From positions 1 through 18,999 of the forward strand of contig JAJYWM010000395.1 of the NCBI GenBank assembly GCA_021791455.1: a DNA stretch of 18,999 bases, written 5' to 3'. The DNA comes from a bacterium (GTDB lineage: Bacteria > Chloroflexota > Dormibacteria > UBA8260 > Bog-877). This document shows, piece after piece, positions 1 through 7,611 of the stretch (positions within the stretch are counted from its first letter, which is position 1; each line of letters opens with the position of its first letter). Below the pieces are notes generated by a model. The model had not been told where the DNA came from and searched no databases. It saw nothing but the letters and a program-made list of their open reading frames with translations. A program made the position numbers and the translations under genes.

Positions 1-65
1 TGTTCCAGGACCAGCTTCACCGCCCGCTCCCGCAGCTCCTGCGGGTACCTCGTCGTGCTTGTCAT
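1..65 (-). CDS. IS3-family transposase OrfA, N-terminal fragment (cut by window edge)
   Basis: The 21 visible codons begin MTSTTRYPQELRERAVKLVL, the typical opening of the small helix-turn-helix protein (OrfA, transposase_8) of IS3-family elements, which binds the element ends. The ATG at 65-63 has a good purine-rich ribosome site (GGATGGAGAG) directly upstream. A terminal repeat resembling known IS3 ends lies 50 bases upstream of the start (see 101-115), which supports the call. The rest of OrfA and OrfB lie beyond the left edge, so it cannot be seen whether the element is intact. Confidence 0.75.
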   Translation of the reverse strand, partial: MTSTTRYPQELRERAVKLVLE

Positions 66-115
66 CTCTCCATCCTCTCAACGAATGGAGTCTCCAACTT
101 TCCCGGGGCGGTTCA
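1..115 (-). mobile_element. IS3-family insertion sequence, one end only
   Basis: Read on the minus strand, the stretch from 115 to 101 starts TGAACCGCCCCGGGA, which looks like the terminal inverted repeat of IS3-group elements (TGAACCGCCCCGG-like ends). It lies 50 bases upstream of the OrfA start, the usual distance. I therefore place the outer edge of the element at about 115, with host DNA beginning at 116. The partner end and the target duplication are outside the window, so the boundary is inferred from one end. Confidence 0.6.
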
Positions 116-399
116 TGGAGCCTGTCCGCGAACGATCGTTTATGCAACATTATGCTCGCCATCCCCGCCTCTGCGGAAGTTGGTTCTTACCGTCCAAGCA
201 TCTCACGGTCAGGAGCGGGGCTGGCCTTGCTACCCCGGCCACTCCTGACCGGGGTAGGCCGGGGAGCGGCAGCGAGGGGCCGGAGGGAGCAACCGGGTCT
301 CCCGGGGCTCACTCCAACCGCCTCTCCCGCAGCCTGCGGCTGCATTTCACGCCCTAGACAGGCGCGAGGGTTTAGGTTTGGTCGTGGCCGCAGGCTGCG
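116..399. other. Non-coding interval with inverted repeats
   Basis: No credible gene is seen between the IS3 end and the membrane-protein gene. The interval holds three inverted repeats: GTCAGGAG 208-215 with CTCCTGAC 242-249; TACCCCGG 231-238 with CCGGGGTA 249-256 (these two overlap and could not form together); and a 13-base perfect pair at 328-340 and 387-399. The two small plus-strand ORFs here (55-357 and 59-403) are proline/arginine-rich and look like chance frames. Confidence 0.5.
328..399 (-). terminator. 13-bp inverted repeat just after the membrane-protein stop
   Basis: CGCAGCCTGCGGC (328-340) is the exact reverse complement of 387-399. The right arm abuts the TAA stop (402-400) of the minus-strand membrane-protein gene, so transcripts leaving that gene could fold here. 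The loop is long (46 bases) and no U-run follows, so a terminator role is only a guess; it might instead be a recombination or repeat relic. Confidence 0.3.
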
Positions 400-939
400 T
401 TAGGAGTATCCCGCATGGCGTCGGTCGACTATCTGACGCAATGCCGCGCTTTGCTCTTGGTCGATTCGTCTGCGGTCAAGTTCCCAGCAAAGACCCAATC
501 CAGAGGCCAAGGCGTGGATGCCGAACACGCAAGCCCCTGTGACTAGCCATACTGCAGTGGTGAGCGCGATCGGTGAGCCGCTCATAGAGACCCACACGAC
601 CACACACGCCCCTACGAGATCTGGGAGCCTACTCATTCCCGGGATCTTCCCGACAGCTCGGTGAGGTCCAAGCAAGTATCGCACCAGCAATGTGTGGATG
701 CTCATGAGCACAATGAAGATGCCACCGATGGCGCTAATACCGATGAGCGCACTGGTCTCCATTGGGGAACCCAGAACCCGTGCTAGGACAGCAATGCCGA
801 ATCCGACCACCGCACAAGCGGTCAAGAGCACTACGGCGTCACGTCTATGCACCAGCAGAAGCCAACGCGCCGAGACGCCACTTGCCCCATCCCCCAGAAG
901 GCGCTCTCTCATCCGGAACCCATTACTTCGCACGGCCAT
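400..939 (-). CDS. Four-helix membrane protein of unknown function
   Basis: A 179-residue protein I do not recognise. After a basic N-terminal segment it shows about four hydrophobic stretches (roughly residues 34-57, 64-90, 107-124 and 125-149), then a charged cytoplasmic-looking tail rich in Arg, Asp and Gln. Its ATG (939-937) directly follows the TGA (942-940) of the upstream secreted-protein gene with no base between, so the two are probably translated together. Such tight pairing of a small secreted protein with a membrane protein is seen in bacteriocin/immunity and secretion-partner cassettes, but nothing in this sequence proves that role. It lies between two transposable elements. Confidence 0.6.
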   Translation of the reverse strand: MAVRSNGFRMRERLLGDGASGVSARWLLLVHRRDAVVLLTACAVVGFGIAVLARVLGSPMETSALIGISAIGGIFIVLMSIHTLLVRYLLGPHRAVGKIPGMSRLPDLVGACVVVWVSMSGSPIALTTAVWLVTGACVFGIHALASGLGLCWELDRRRIDQEQSAALRQIVDRRHAGYS

Positions 940-1397
940 TCAGTTCCAGTATGTACTCGCGCCTATGTAGAGCCCCACATTCGCCGCACACGCAAATGCC
1001 GCGCCAGCCCAATCAAACACCTTAGTAGCGTCAAACACTTTCACGATCACGCTCCATCCCCCGCTCACTCCGAAGCCAAGAGCGCACGCCTCAGCTCCGC
1101 CAGGCAGGGACACGTTCACCCGGAAGTCTCCGTTGTACTGTGATGTGTCGATGTAGTGAACCCCAGGCTGCACATAGCTCCACTCCGTAGTGCACTCCCC
1201 GGGATTGGGCCCGCAGGGAATGGTCGGTACCGCCCCGCTCTCAGTCTCAGTGACCGGTCCGGCCTGAACCGTTGGCGCTGCCATGCCCAAGGTAGCCGCT
1301 GACACAGTTCCCCCACCCCTTCGGAGAGCCCCAGCCCGGCCAATGCCATGATCGCTGCGACAGTGGGCACCCGCAGCCATCTCAGGCCAGTCATCAT
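940..1397 (-). CDS. Small secreted cysteine-containing protein, apparently frameshifted in the signal peptide
   Basis: The C-terminal frame encodes about 105 residues with four cysteines (PCGPNPGEC, EACALG, FACAAN), Gly/aromatic-rich and ending STYWN. No family is recognised. The start of this frame reads as out-of-frame sequence, while the neighbouring frame has ATGATG (1397-1392) after a clear GGAGG site and opens MMTGLRWLRVPTVAAIMALA, a textbook signal peptide. The two frames meet at the G-run GGGGTGGGGG (about 1314-1323); one missing G, or a -1 slip, would join them and place an APTVQA-like signal-peptidase site before the mature part. Either a sequencing error, a mutation, or slippage is possible. 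It is directly followed by the membrane-protein gene. Confidence 0.5.
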
Positions 1398-1612
1398 CAA
1401 GCCTCCAGCTCCGCGCTGCCCGTCCTTTACGGCACAGAGTAGCACCGGCGGCGGCGGGTTGGGAAAAGCTGACCAAGTTGTTCCTCCTGAGCCTAGGAGC
1501 GTGGGTCAGTAACGGGTAGGGGCAGGGAAGGGATCGCTCCCGGAGCGGTGCGACCAGAGATCGTCCGGCGGGCGCTGTCGGACCAGTTTGCTGGTGTTGG
1601 GGCGTTCCAAAC

Positions 1613-1641
1613 TCCGACCATGACCCGTATGAGGGGTCGGA
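1613..1641 (-). terminator. Inverted repeat downstream of the transposase remnant
   Basis: TCCGACC (1613-1619) pairs with GGTCGGA (1635-1641) across 15 bases, 25 bases past the stop of the minus-strand transposase. It may end its transcript. The stem is short and no T-run follows, so confidence is low. Confidence 0.25.
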
Positions 1642-1665
1642 TGATCCACCTCTGGCTTCCGGGGT

Positions 1666-2895
1666 TCAAGCCATGGCCAGCGATCGGGGTCGGACCCCGC
1701 TGTTGGCCAGCTTGCGGAGGTTGTGGCAGAGCGCGTGTAGGGTCCACTCGCCAATAGCCCCCTCCAGACCGCGCAAACGAAGTGCTCCAGCGTGTTGGCG
1801 AACTTTCATCTCCCCAAAGACGGGTTCAACGATGACTTTCCGACGTGCGTAGGCAGCCTTTCCCGGCTTGGTTCGCAGCCGCCGTGCCATTCGCTCTCTG
1901 CCGGTGGCGTTCTTGGGGATGCGTCCTCGGGGTGCAGCCGCCACGACTTCGCCGTGCTTCAACCTGCCAGTGGCGATGAGAACGTCCACTTCCTCGTCAT
2001 CCAAGGCGGTCAAGTTGTCTTGCGAGCAGTAGCCGGCGTCAGCCAGCAGCTGTCGCGGCATCGCCGAGATCCCAGCCGCCGCCAGGGCCGCTTTGGTCTC
2101 CGCCAGCATCGGCAGTAGCTGCTCGACGTCCCCGGCGCACTGGGTGACCTTGGTGGCCAGGATCACTTGCCGGTGTTCGTCCACCACGGTTTGCGCGTTG
2201 TAGCCGTACTGGAAGCTGCCATCACCCATCTTCATCATGCGTGACTCGGGATCAGTGAAATTGCGCTGCGCTCGAGGTGGAGTCACCGCCTTCGCGACCG
2301 CTTTCTCTACGGTCGTCTTGGTCTCCTGTTCGCTCTTGCCCTGCTGCGCACACCGCTTCGCGGCAGCTGCCTCCGCTTGCTGCCGCGCTTCCTCCTCAAG
2401 GATGGTCTTGGCTTGCTTCAGCTTGGCGATGCGGCTCTCACGACGCTGCAGCTCAGCGGGGATCTCGTCGCCCCGATTCTGCTTCCCGTAGCGGCGGTCC
2501 TCGGCCTTGTCCTTCATCTCCGCCTCTGCCATCAAGGCCCGCACCTGAGCCTGCAACTGCTGCAGGCGCGGATCTATGTGGTCGTAGCCCATAGCCTTGT
2601 GCCGTGATGCCGAGGCCCGCAGCTTGGTGCCATCCAAGGCCACTCGACCCAACTGCACCAGCCCGGCCATGGCGCACCCCGCCAGCACCTGGGTGAAAAG
2701 CCCTTCCAGCGCCTTTAGGTGGCGCCGACGGAACCGTGCGATGGAACGGAAGTACGGCGCCTGGTTGGCCGCCAGGTAGCGGCACGCCAGATCGTTGATG
2801 CAGCTCCGCTCCAGCGCCCGTGACGAGGTAACCCCTACCGAGTATCCGTACAGGAGCACCTTCAGCAGCATCCGCGGGTCGTAGGGTGGCGGCCC
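1666..2895 (-). pseudogene. IS1182-family transposase, 5'-truncated
   Basis: The 401 codons from the internal ATG at 2871 encode a DDE transposase of the IS1182 type. Visible landmarks are LLYGYSVGVTSSR, ANQAPYFRSIARFRRRH, the first Asp in VALDGTKL, a Lys/Glu/Ala-rich coiled insert, FQYGYNAQTVVD, the second Asp in LADAGYCS, and the Glu in VEPVFGEMK, followed by HALCHNLRKL near the end. Full-length relatives are longer and carry about 60-70 residues before the first landmark. Here the homology begins at GPPPYDPRM (about 2895) and the same frame hits the antitoxin stop at 2919. With the N-terminal DNA-binding region and one element end missing, it is probably inactive. Confidence 0.85.
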
Positions 2896-2916
2896 GCCGG
2901 GAGAGGTCGACCGTGC

Positions 2917-3186
2917 TCAGGGATGGTCCTTGTCGAGTTCGTCGAAGAGCTCGCTGGCTGGCCGGGTCAGGCCCGCCGCCAGATCCGCCTCCGCCTCTCG
3001 CATGCTGGCGATGAATTCCGGGGCGTTGGCGAGGATGAAGTCCTCGATCTCGGCCGCGTCGATGGGCACCAGCGCGGCCAGCGGCCGTCCATGCACCGTC
3101 ACCAGGGCAGGCCTCCCCGTCCGTGCCACGTCCTGGACCACCCGACTCGTGTTGCGGGACAGGTCCCGCATTCCCACAGATGTCAT
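2917..3186 (-). CDS. Phd/YefM-family antitoxin, orphan
   Basis: An 89-residue protein opening MTSVGMRDLSRNTSRVVQDV, followed by PALVTVHGRPLAALVPID, which matches the N-terminal DNA-binding fold of Phd/YefM antitoxins (they bind their own operator and neutralise a PIN, RelE or Doc toxin through the C-terminal tail). The tail here (ASELFDELDKDH) is acidic, as expected. I chose ATG 3186; a TTG at 3192 would add two residues. No toxin gene follows: the next in-frame sequence, after about 20 bases, is the truncated IS1182 transposase, so the toxin was probably lost with the insertion or deletion. A palindrome at the start may be its operator. Confidence 0.75.
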   Translation of the reverse strand: MTSVGMRDLSRNTSRVVQDVARTGRPALVTVHGRPLAALVPIDAAEIEDFILANAPEFIASMREAEADLAAGLTRPASELFDELDKDHP

Positions 3187-3197
3187 TGTCAAACAAT
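3185..3197. promoter_or_regulatory. Palindrome over the antitoxin start, possible autoregulatory operator
   Basis: ATTGTCAAACAAT is a perfect inverted repeat (5-base arms, 3-base centre) that overlaps the antitoxin start codons and stands out as AT-rich in GC-rich surroundings. Phd/YefM antitoxins bind short palindromes next to their own start, so this is a reasonable operator candidate. The minus strand also reads TTGACA here. Confidence 0.35.
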
Positions 3198-3269
3198 TGG
3201 CGCACTTCTTCGCAACGGGGGTCGCGGAGGACCTCTAGGGGCGACTCGGCGCAGTACGCACGCACTCCC

Positions 3270-3292
3270 GGCAAGCCCGGAACGGCCTTGCC
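3270..3292. repeat. Near-perfect hairpin upstream of the relaxase remnant (possible oriT relic)
   Basis: GGCAAG (3270-3275) and CTTGCC (3287-3292) flank CCG-GAA-CGG, giving a 9-bp stem with one C/C mismatch and a three-base loop. It lies about 100 bases upstream of the MobF relaxase start, between that gene and the divergent antitoxin. Conjugative nic sites of MobF systems sit beside such inverted repeats just upstream of the relaxase gene. A terminator or chance hairpin is the alternative. Confidence 0.3.
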
Positions 3293-3390
3293 AACTCGCC
3301 TCAGGGCTCGCGGACCGCGGCCCCCTCAGCACAGAATGTGCGTTTAGCATGCTGGGCTGGAGTTGGGGAGATGGAGGGATTGCGGTTCTG

Positions 3391-4515
3391 ATGACCGTCC
3401 ACAAGATCGCTGCCGGGGACACCGCGGGCTAGGTCGCTTACCTTGCCAGCCAGGGGCCGGAGCGCTGTCGCGGCGACTACTACCTGGGCCATGCGGGTCA
3501 GCCCGCCGAGGGGCCCGGGGAGTGGCTCGGCCAGGGAGCGGTCGCCCTCGGCCTCTCCGGCGAGGTGGACCGCGACCACTTTCTCCGCCTCTGGCAGGGC
3601 CAGGACCCCCACTCCGGCGAGCAGCTGGTCCGCCATGCCCACGGCGTCCACACCGCCGCCGTCGACTGCACCTTCTCCGCCCCCAAGTCCGTCGCCATCG
3701 TCTGGGCCCTCGGCGATGACAACACCAGGGACGCAGTCGAGCGGGCCCACCAGCAGGCAGTCCAGGTCGCCTGCGCCCACCTGGAAGCCCATGCCCCCAT
3801 GGTCCGCCGCCGCATCGCAGGCCTGGTCCGCCACGAGCGCGCCCAGGGTCTGGTCATCGCCCGCTTCCGCCCCCACACCTCCCGCCAGAGCGCGGCCCAG
3901 CAGGCGGCAGGGGCATCCCCCGACCCCTAGCTCCACGACCACTGCGTCATCGCCAACTGCGCCCTCCGCTCCCAGGAGAGGGAGGCCAGGACCGGCCGCT
4001 GGGCAGCCATCGACTCCCGCGCCCTCTATCGCATCGCCGCCGAGGCTGGCGCTGTCTACCGGGCCGAGCTCTCAGCCCTCTTCCAAGAGCAGGGGGACCC
4101 GACCGAGCGCCACTGGAGGTACTTCGAGGTCTCGGGCGTCCCAACCAAGGTCCGCCAGGCCTTCAGCGCCCGCTCAGCCGAGGTCGAGCAGGCCATCGCC
4201 GCCTTCCGCGCCCGCCATGGGAGGTCCCCCACCGACGAGGAAGTCAGAGGGCTCGTCGTCCGCTCCCGCTCCCCCAAGACCGCGGTCCCCGAGGACGCGT
4301 TCCAGGCTTGGAAGCAGAGGGCGAAGGCCATCGGCGCCGATCCCAGGAGCTGGGCCCCTGGCTGCGCCCCATCCCGCAAGCGCCATGGGCTGAGACCGTG
4401 GACGCCGTGTTGCAGCCCGAGAGTCCCCGCCGCCTCACCCAGGCCGCCGCCACGGTCGACAACCGCACCCTCCGCACCGCCGTCGCCGAGGCCGCCCAAC
4501 CCCGCCCTACGGTTG
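3391..4515 (+). pseudogene. MobF/TrwC-family conjugative relaxase, decayed
   Basis: Reading frame 1 from ATG 3391 gives a TrwC-type relaxase: MTVHKIAAGDTAG, GDYYLG, a LWQGQDPHSGEQLVR segment, TFSAPKSVAIVWAL, ARFRPHTSRQ, then LHDHCVIANCALR, the metal-binding His cluster, and WAAIDSRALYRIAAEAGAVYRAEL. An amber codon at 3430-3432 falls where relatives have Tyr close to the catalytic tyrosines, and a second at 3928-3930 falls just before LHDH, where Gln or His is usual. Around 4345-4400 similarity moves to another frame (APWAETVDAVLQ, LTQAAATVDNRTLRTAVAEA) and then fades near 4515. The C-terminal helicase domain is absent. In an intact system it would nick and lead plasmid or ICE DNA in transfer. 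Confidence 0.8.
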
Positions 4516-4627
4516 GCCCACCAAACCTCGTCTCGGCCACCCTATTCGCGCGTGCTCTTAGTCCAGCCCTTTACCTGTCCATTCCCATAGGGCAACTCCA
4601 CGGCGCTTCCCAAGAGCCTATCCCCGG

Positions 4628-5113
4628 CTACGCTCCCCCCATAACCAACTTGCTGTCGCGGCCTGCAAAGACCGCCAGCGCCAGCCCCATGATCCCCACG
4701 TCGCGGGCCACGATGTCCGAGAACCCGGCGGTTATGGTCAGGGAGACGACGATCTCGAAGAGCAGCAGCACACTCACGGCCGCAGCCACCCGGGGCATCA
4801 CCCCCAACGCCAGGGCGACCCCGAGGAGGGTCAGCACCCAGCCGTGAACTAGGACCAGGCCAAGCGCGAGCTGCGAGGTTTGAGAGATGAGGGGGACATA
4901 TCCGGTCCAGAGGCTCGGTTGGACGAGCTCATGAATCCCGAACCAGAGCAGAACCAATCCCAAACAGACCCGCGCTAGAGTCGGTGCCCAAGTTTGGCCA
5001 AGGACCAAGGCGCCGCCAGCCGAGGGCCGGGACATGATGGCCGCCGGGGCCGAGCTCGGAGCCGACGACACGGCCCGCGCCGCCGCTCGATTCTGACGAT
5101 TCCGACGGGCCAA
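4628..5113 (-). CDS. DoxX-like integral membrane protein
   Basis: A 161-residue protein with an Ala/Arg/Ser-rich start, then four hydrophobic segments beginning at about residue 46 (LARVCLGLVLLWFGIHELVQP) and running to VGIMGLALAVFAG. The layout, with a conserved-looking FGIHEL...PLISQTSQLALGLVLVHGW region, fits the DoxX/DoxD-like family, whose members are linked to quinone or thiol redox at the membrane. The TTG start (5113) is two bases after the stop of the preceding gene; ATG 5035 (MSRPSAGG) is an alternative that would drop the odd first 26 residues. It is the last gene of a unit headed by thioredoxin reductase, which suits a redox role. Confidence 0.65.
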   Translation of the reverse strand: MARRNRQNRAAARAVSSAPSSAPAAIMSRPSAGGALVLGQTWAPTLARVCLGLVLLWFGIHELVQPSLWTGYVPLISQTSQLALGLVLVHGWVLTLLGVALALGVMPRVAAAVSVLLLFEIVVSLTITAGFSDIVARDVGIMGLALAVFAGRDSKLVMGGA

Positions 5114-5115
5114 GG

Positions 5116-5670
5116 TCAGGGCACCACGTGTCCACTAGCGTCGGTTGCGATCAGGCCGTCGTCGCCGAAATTGTATTCCGAGTTGCCGGAATCGTCCCCT
5201 AGGTTGGCCTCCACGAAGTAGATGTGGTCCGACGCGGGATAGGTCTTGGAGATCGGCGACTGACCCCCGCCGCTGACATAGAGGGTGAAGTTCACCGAGC
5301 CGCCGGCTCGCTTGGCGCTGTACGTGAAGCCGGCCATGGCTTGACGGGCCATGGCGCTGGGACTGCCGGGATACAGCTGGTAGGTGTACGCGGCGTACGA
5401 GGTCTGAGACAGGAGTGGCCCAGGCGTCGCCTGTGAGCCTGGCGAAGACGTCGGGCTGGCTGAGGGGCTCGGCGTTACCTTGGAAGTCGCCCCACTTCCT
5501 GATGAGGGCGACGACTTCGGCCCATGGCCAGTTGTCAGCGCGCCGCCTCCGGCTAGGCCCAATGCGCCTGGATTGGTGTACCCGTGTACCGCCAGGATGG
5601 CGGCGGCGGCGGCCGCGACGGACAGTGCGACGGCACCGCGTTTACCCAGTGCCTCTCCGGCTATGCGCAT
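5116..5670 (-). CDS. Secreted or membrane-anchored protein, unknown function
   Basis: A 184-residue protein. Residues 1-30 are a signal peptide or anchor (basic start, then an Ala-rich hydrophobic run). Residues about 46-90 are a Ser/Pro/Thr/Gly linker, typical of proteins that span the cell-wall region. The C-terminal 95 residues form a probable small folded domain (Tyr-rich AAYTYQLYPG; SVNFTLYVSGG; DHIYFVEANLGDDSG). No family recognised and no cysteines are visible. A GGGAG ribosome site precedes ATG 5670. It sits between thioredoxin reductase and the DoxX-like gene, with 87 bases to the former and 2 to the latter, so it is probably co-transcribed. Confidence 0.6.
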   Translation of the reverse strand: MRIAGEALGKRGAVALSVAAAAAAILAVHGYTNPGALGLAGGGALTTGHGPKSSPSSGSGATSKVTPSPSASPTSSPGSQATPGPLLSQTSYAAYTYQLYPGSPSAMARQAMAGFTYSAKRAGGSVNFTLYVSGGGQSPISKTYPASDHIYFVEANLGDDSGNSEYNFGDDGLIATDASGHVVP

Positions 5671-5757
5671 CTAAGAGTCTCCCAAACTAGCTCCCCGCCA
5701 GCACATGGTAAACACCCCGACCTGGGAATTGGCTGGGAGTCTGCGGCGCCTATCGAC

Positions 5758-6966
5758 CTACCCATTAATGTCGATGACCGCCAGGTGGTGGTGCTGCTGC
5801 AGGTAGCTGCGGATGGCCAGCAGAGCGGCCACCCCCTCACCGACGGCTGAAGCCAGCTGCTTGGTGGAGCCGGAGCGGACGTCGCCAGCGGCGAAAAGCC
5901 ACGGCGCGGAGGTGGCAAAGGTGTCGGACGTCTGCACGAACCTCCAAGGATCCCTGTTCGCCAACCCATCGGCCAGCCCTGAGTTAGGGTCCTGACCGAT
6001 GAAGATGAAGGCCGCCGCAGGGGTCCATGTGATCTCTTCTCCGGTGCGATCGTCGACGGCATCGACGGCCTCCAAGCGCCCGTTGCCCCGCAGCCGCCGC
6101 AGGCTGGTGTTGGTGTGGATGATGAATCTTGGGTCAGCTCTGGCTTTGTCCTGCAAAAGCTGTGACGCAGTCAGTTCCGGCCCCTTCTGCACAATGCGGA
6201 CTTGCTTGGCGAACTGCGACAGAAACATCCCCTCCTCCACGGCCGCGTTGCCTCCCCCGACCACCAGGAGCTCTTCGGCACCGCGATAGAAGGGGCCATC
6301 GCAGGTAGCGCAGAAGTGCACCCCAGCACCTATCAGGTCTTCCTCGCCCGGTATGCCGAGGCGGCGGTAGGTCGAGCCCGTGCAGAGTAGGACGGAGTGG
6401 GCCGACAGCTGCTGCCCACTCCCAAGGGTGACCTCGGCATCTTCACCCAGACCTCGCAGGTTCGTCACGCTGGTGCCGGCGACAAGCTCCACGCCATAGC
6501 GCTGGGCCTGCTTCACGAAGCGGTCCATCAACTCGGACCCGCCGATGCCCTCGGGGAAGCCGGGGTAGTTCTCAATCCTCTCTGTGAGGCTGGCGTTGCC
6601 TCCCAGCCCCGAGGAGTCAACCACCACGCAGTCGATCCCCTCACGAGCGGCATAGATGGCAGCCGCAAGGCCGGCGGGCCCCCCGCCCACCACCACCAGG
6701 TCATAGGAAGAGCGCTCCGCCGCGACCTTGATCCCCAGCTTGCGGGCCAGTTCCTCATCGGTGGGCTCGAGGAGATGACTGCCGTCTTCGAAGACGACGG
6801 TGGGGATCGTGCGCCCGCCGGACTGCAGTCCTTCCACGAACGCCAGCCCGGCTGGGTCGGCGTCTATGTCCACCCAGGCGTAGGTCAACTGGTGATTGGC
6901 GAGGAACGCCTTGGTCCGCCGACAATCCGGGCACCAGGGGGCTCCGTATACCGTAATCTGGGACAT
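5758..6966 (-). CDS. Glutaredoxin-thioredoxin reductase fusion
   Basis: A 402-residue two-domain flavoprotein. Residues 1-80 are a glutaredoxin-like domain with the redox pair CPDC (Cys12, Cys15) and the cis-Pro segment TIPTVVF. From about residue 88 follows a thioredoxin reductase: the FAD-binding VVVGGGPAGLAAAIYAAREG, the active-site pair CATC (Cys219, Cys222), the NADPH-binding VVGGGNAAVEEG (about 235-246), and the C-terminal AAGDVRSGSTKQLASAVGEG. It should pass electrons from NADPH through FAD to a disulfide, possibly its own N-terminal domain. ATG 6966 has a strong GAGGAG site. It is divergent from a MarR regulator 81 bases away and heads a unit with the secreted and DoxX-like genes. Confidence 0.9.
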   Translation of the reverse strand: MSQITVYGAPWCPDCRRTKAFLANHQLTYAWVDIDADPAGLAFVEGLQSGGRTIPTVVFEDGSHLLEPTDEELARKLGIKVAAERSSYDLVVVGGGPAGLAAAIYAAREGIDCVVVDSSGLGGNASLTERIENYPGFPEGIGGSELMDRFVKQAQRYGVELVAGTSVTNLRGLGEDAEVTLGSGQQLSAHSVLLCTGSTYRRLGIPGEEDLIGAGVHFCATCDGPFYRGAEELLVVGGGNAAVEEGMFLSQFAKQVRIVQKGPELTASQLLQDKARADPRFIIHTNTSLRRLRGNGRLEAVDAVDDRTGEEITWTPAAAFIFIGQDPNSGLADGLANRDPWRFVQTSDTFATSAPWLFAAGDVRSGSTKQLASAVGEGVAALLAIRSYLQQHHHLAVIDING

Positions 6967-7047
6967 CCAGCTCTCCTCGGCTCGCGGTCCGGCAGGCGAG
7001 TGTCAGCGATGGTGCCGCTCACCTAGACTGTCGGGGTTGGGGACATT

Positions 7048-7611
7048 ATGAGGGCATGCCGGTTGGAAGCTCGTCGCGACCACGTGCAGGCGATTCTGAG
7101 GGCCATCCGGGACCTCAACGAGACGATGCAGCGGCACACCGACGCCACCTGCAGGCACCTGGGCATGAGCAGGTCGGAGGTGCGAGCGCTCAACCTGGTC
7201 GCTCGTAGAGGCACGGCAACTCCCACTGAGCTCGGGACCCAGCTGGGAGTGACCAGCGGCGGGGTTACCGGTATCCTCGACCGACTGGAGGCCTCGGGGC
7301 ACCTGCGCCGGACTGACGATCAGAGGGACCGGCGCAAGGTCAAGGTGGAGGTCACGGAGAGCGCGCGCAGGGTAGCTCACCGGACCCTGGACGACCTGAA
7401 TCAGGCTCTGCGACAGATCTTGACCGGCCGTTCCGCGGACGATCTTGAGTTACTCCTCGAACTGCTGAACCAGATCGAAGAGCGGATAGCCCAACACACG
7501 GAGTCGATGGACCGGCGACCGGCGGTCTCGGCACGCTCGGAGGCTGCGGGGGCCACTGGGCCAGAGGCTAGCCACGCTGGGCGAGTGGTGGCGGGCGGAC
7601 GTCGGGGCTGA
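7048..7611 (+). CDS. MarR-family transcriptional regulator
   Basis: A 187-residue protein. Helical N-terminal part (residues 10-40), then the winged helix-turn-helix: SRSEVRALNLVARRG, PTELGTQLGVTSGGVTGILD (recognition helix) and the wing LRRTDDQRDRRKVKVEVTESA, followed by the dimerisation helices (QALRQIL, LELLLELLNQIEERIAQH). The last ~35 residues are a disordered Arg/Ala/Gly tail longer than usual for the family. Its place opposite the thioredoxin reductase gene suggests control of that redox unit. It also lies upstream of the carotenoid operon on the same strand, and MarR proteins are known to control carotenoid genes in some actinobacteria (CrtR of Corynebacterium), so either target is possible. 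Confidence 0.85.
   Translation: MRACRLEARRDHVQAILRAIRDLNETMQRHTDATCRHLGMSRSEVRALNLVARRGTATPTELGTQLGVTSGGVTGILDRLEASGHLRRTDDQRDRRKVKVEVTESARRVAHRTLDDLNQALRQILTGRSADDLELLLELLNQIEERIAQHTESMDRRPAVSARSEAAGATGPEASHAGRVVAGGRRG

Noticed and set aside
2453..3274. 273-codon minus-strand frame over the antitoxin and transposase
   Set aside because: Out-of-frame reading of two recognised genes; Gly/Arg/Ala-rich.
3391..3930. Amber (TAG) reassignment to explain the relaxase
   Set aside because: TAG is the ordinary terminal stop of crtI, the deoxyribosyltransferase-like gene and the uracil-DNA glycosylase gene in this window, and the relaxase also has a frameshift and lacks its C-terminus, so decay is the simpler reading.
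3301..3942. 213-codon minus-strand frame opposite the relaxase remnant
   Set aside because: The plus strand shows clear MobF motifs; the antisense frame is Gly/Val/Asp-rich with no family pattern.
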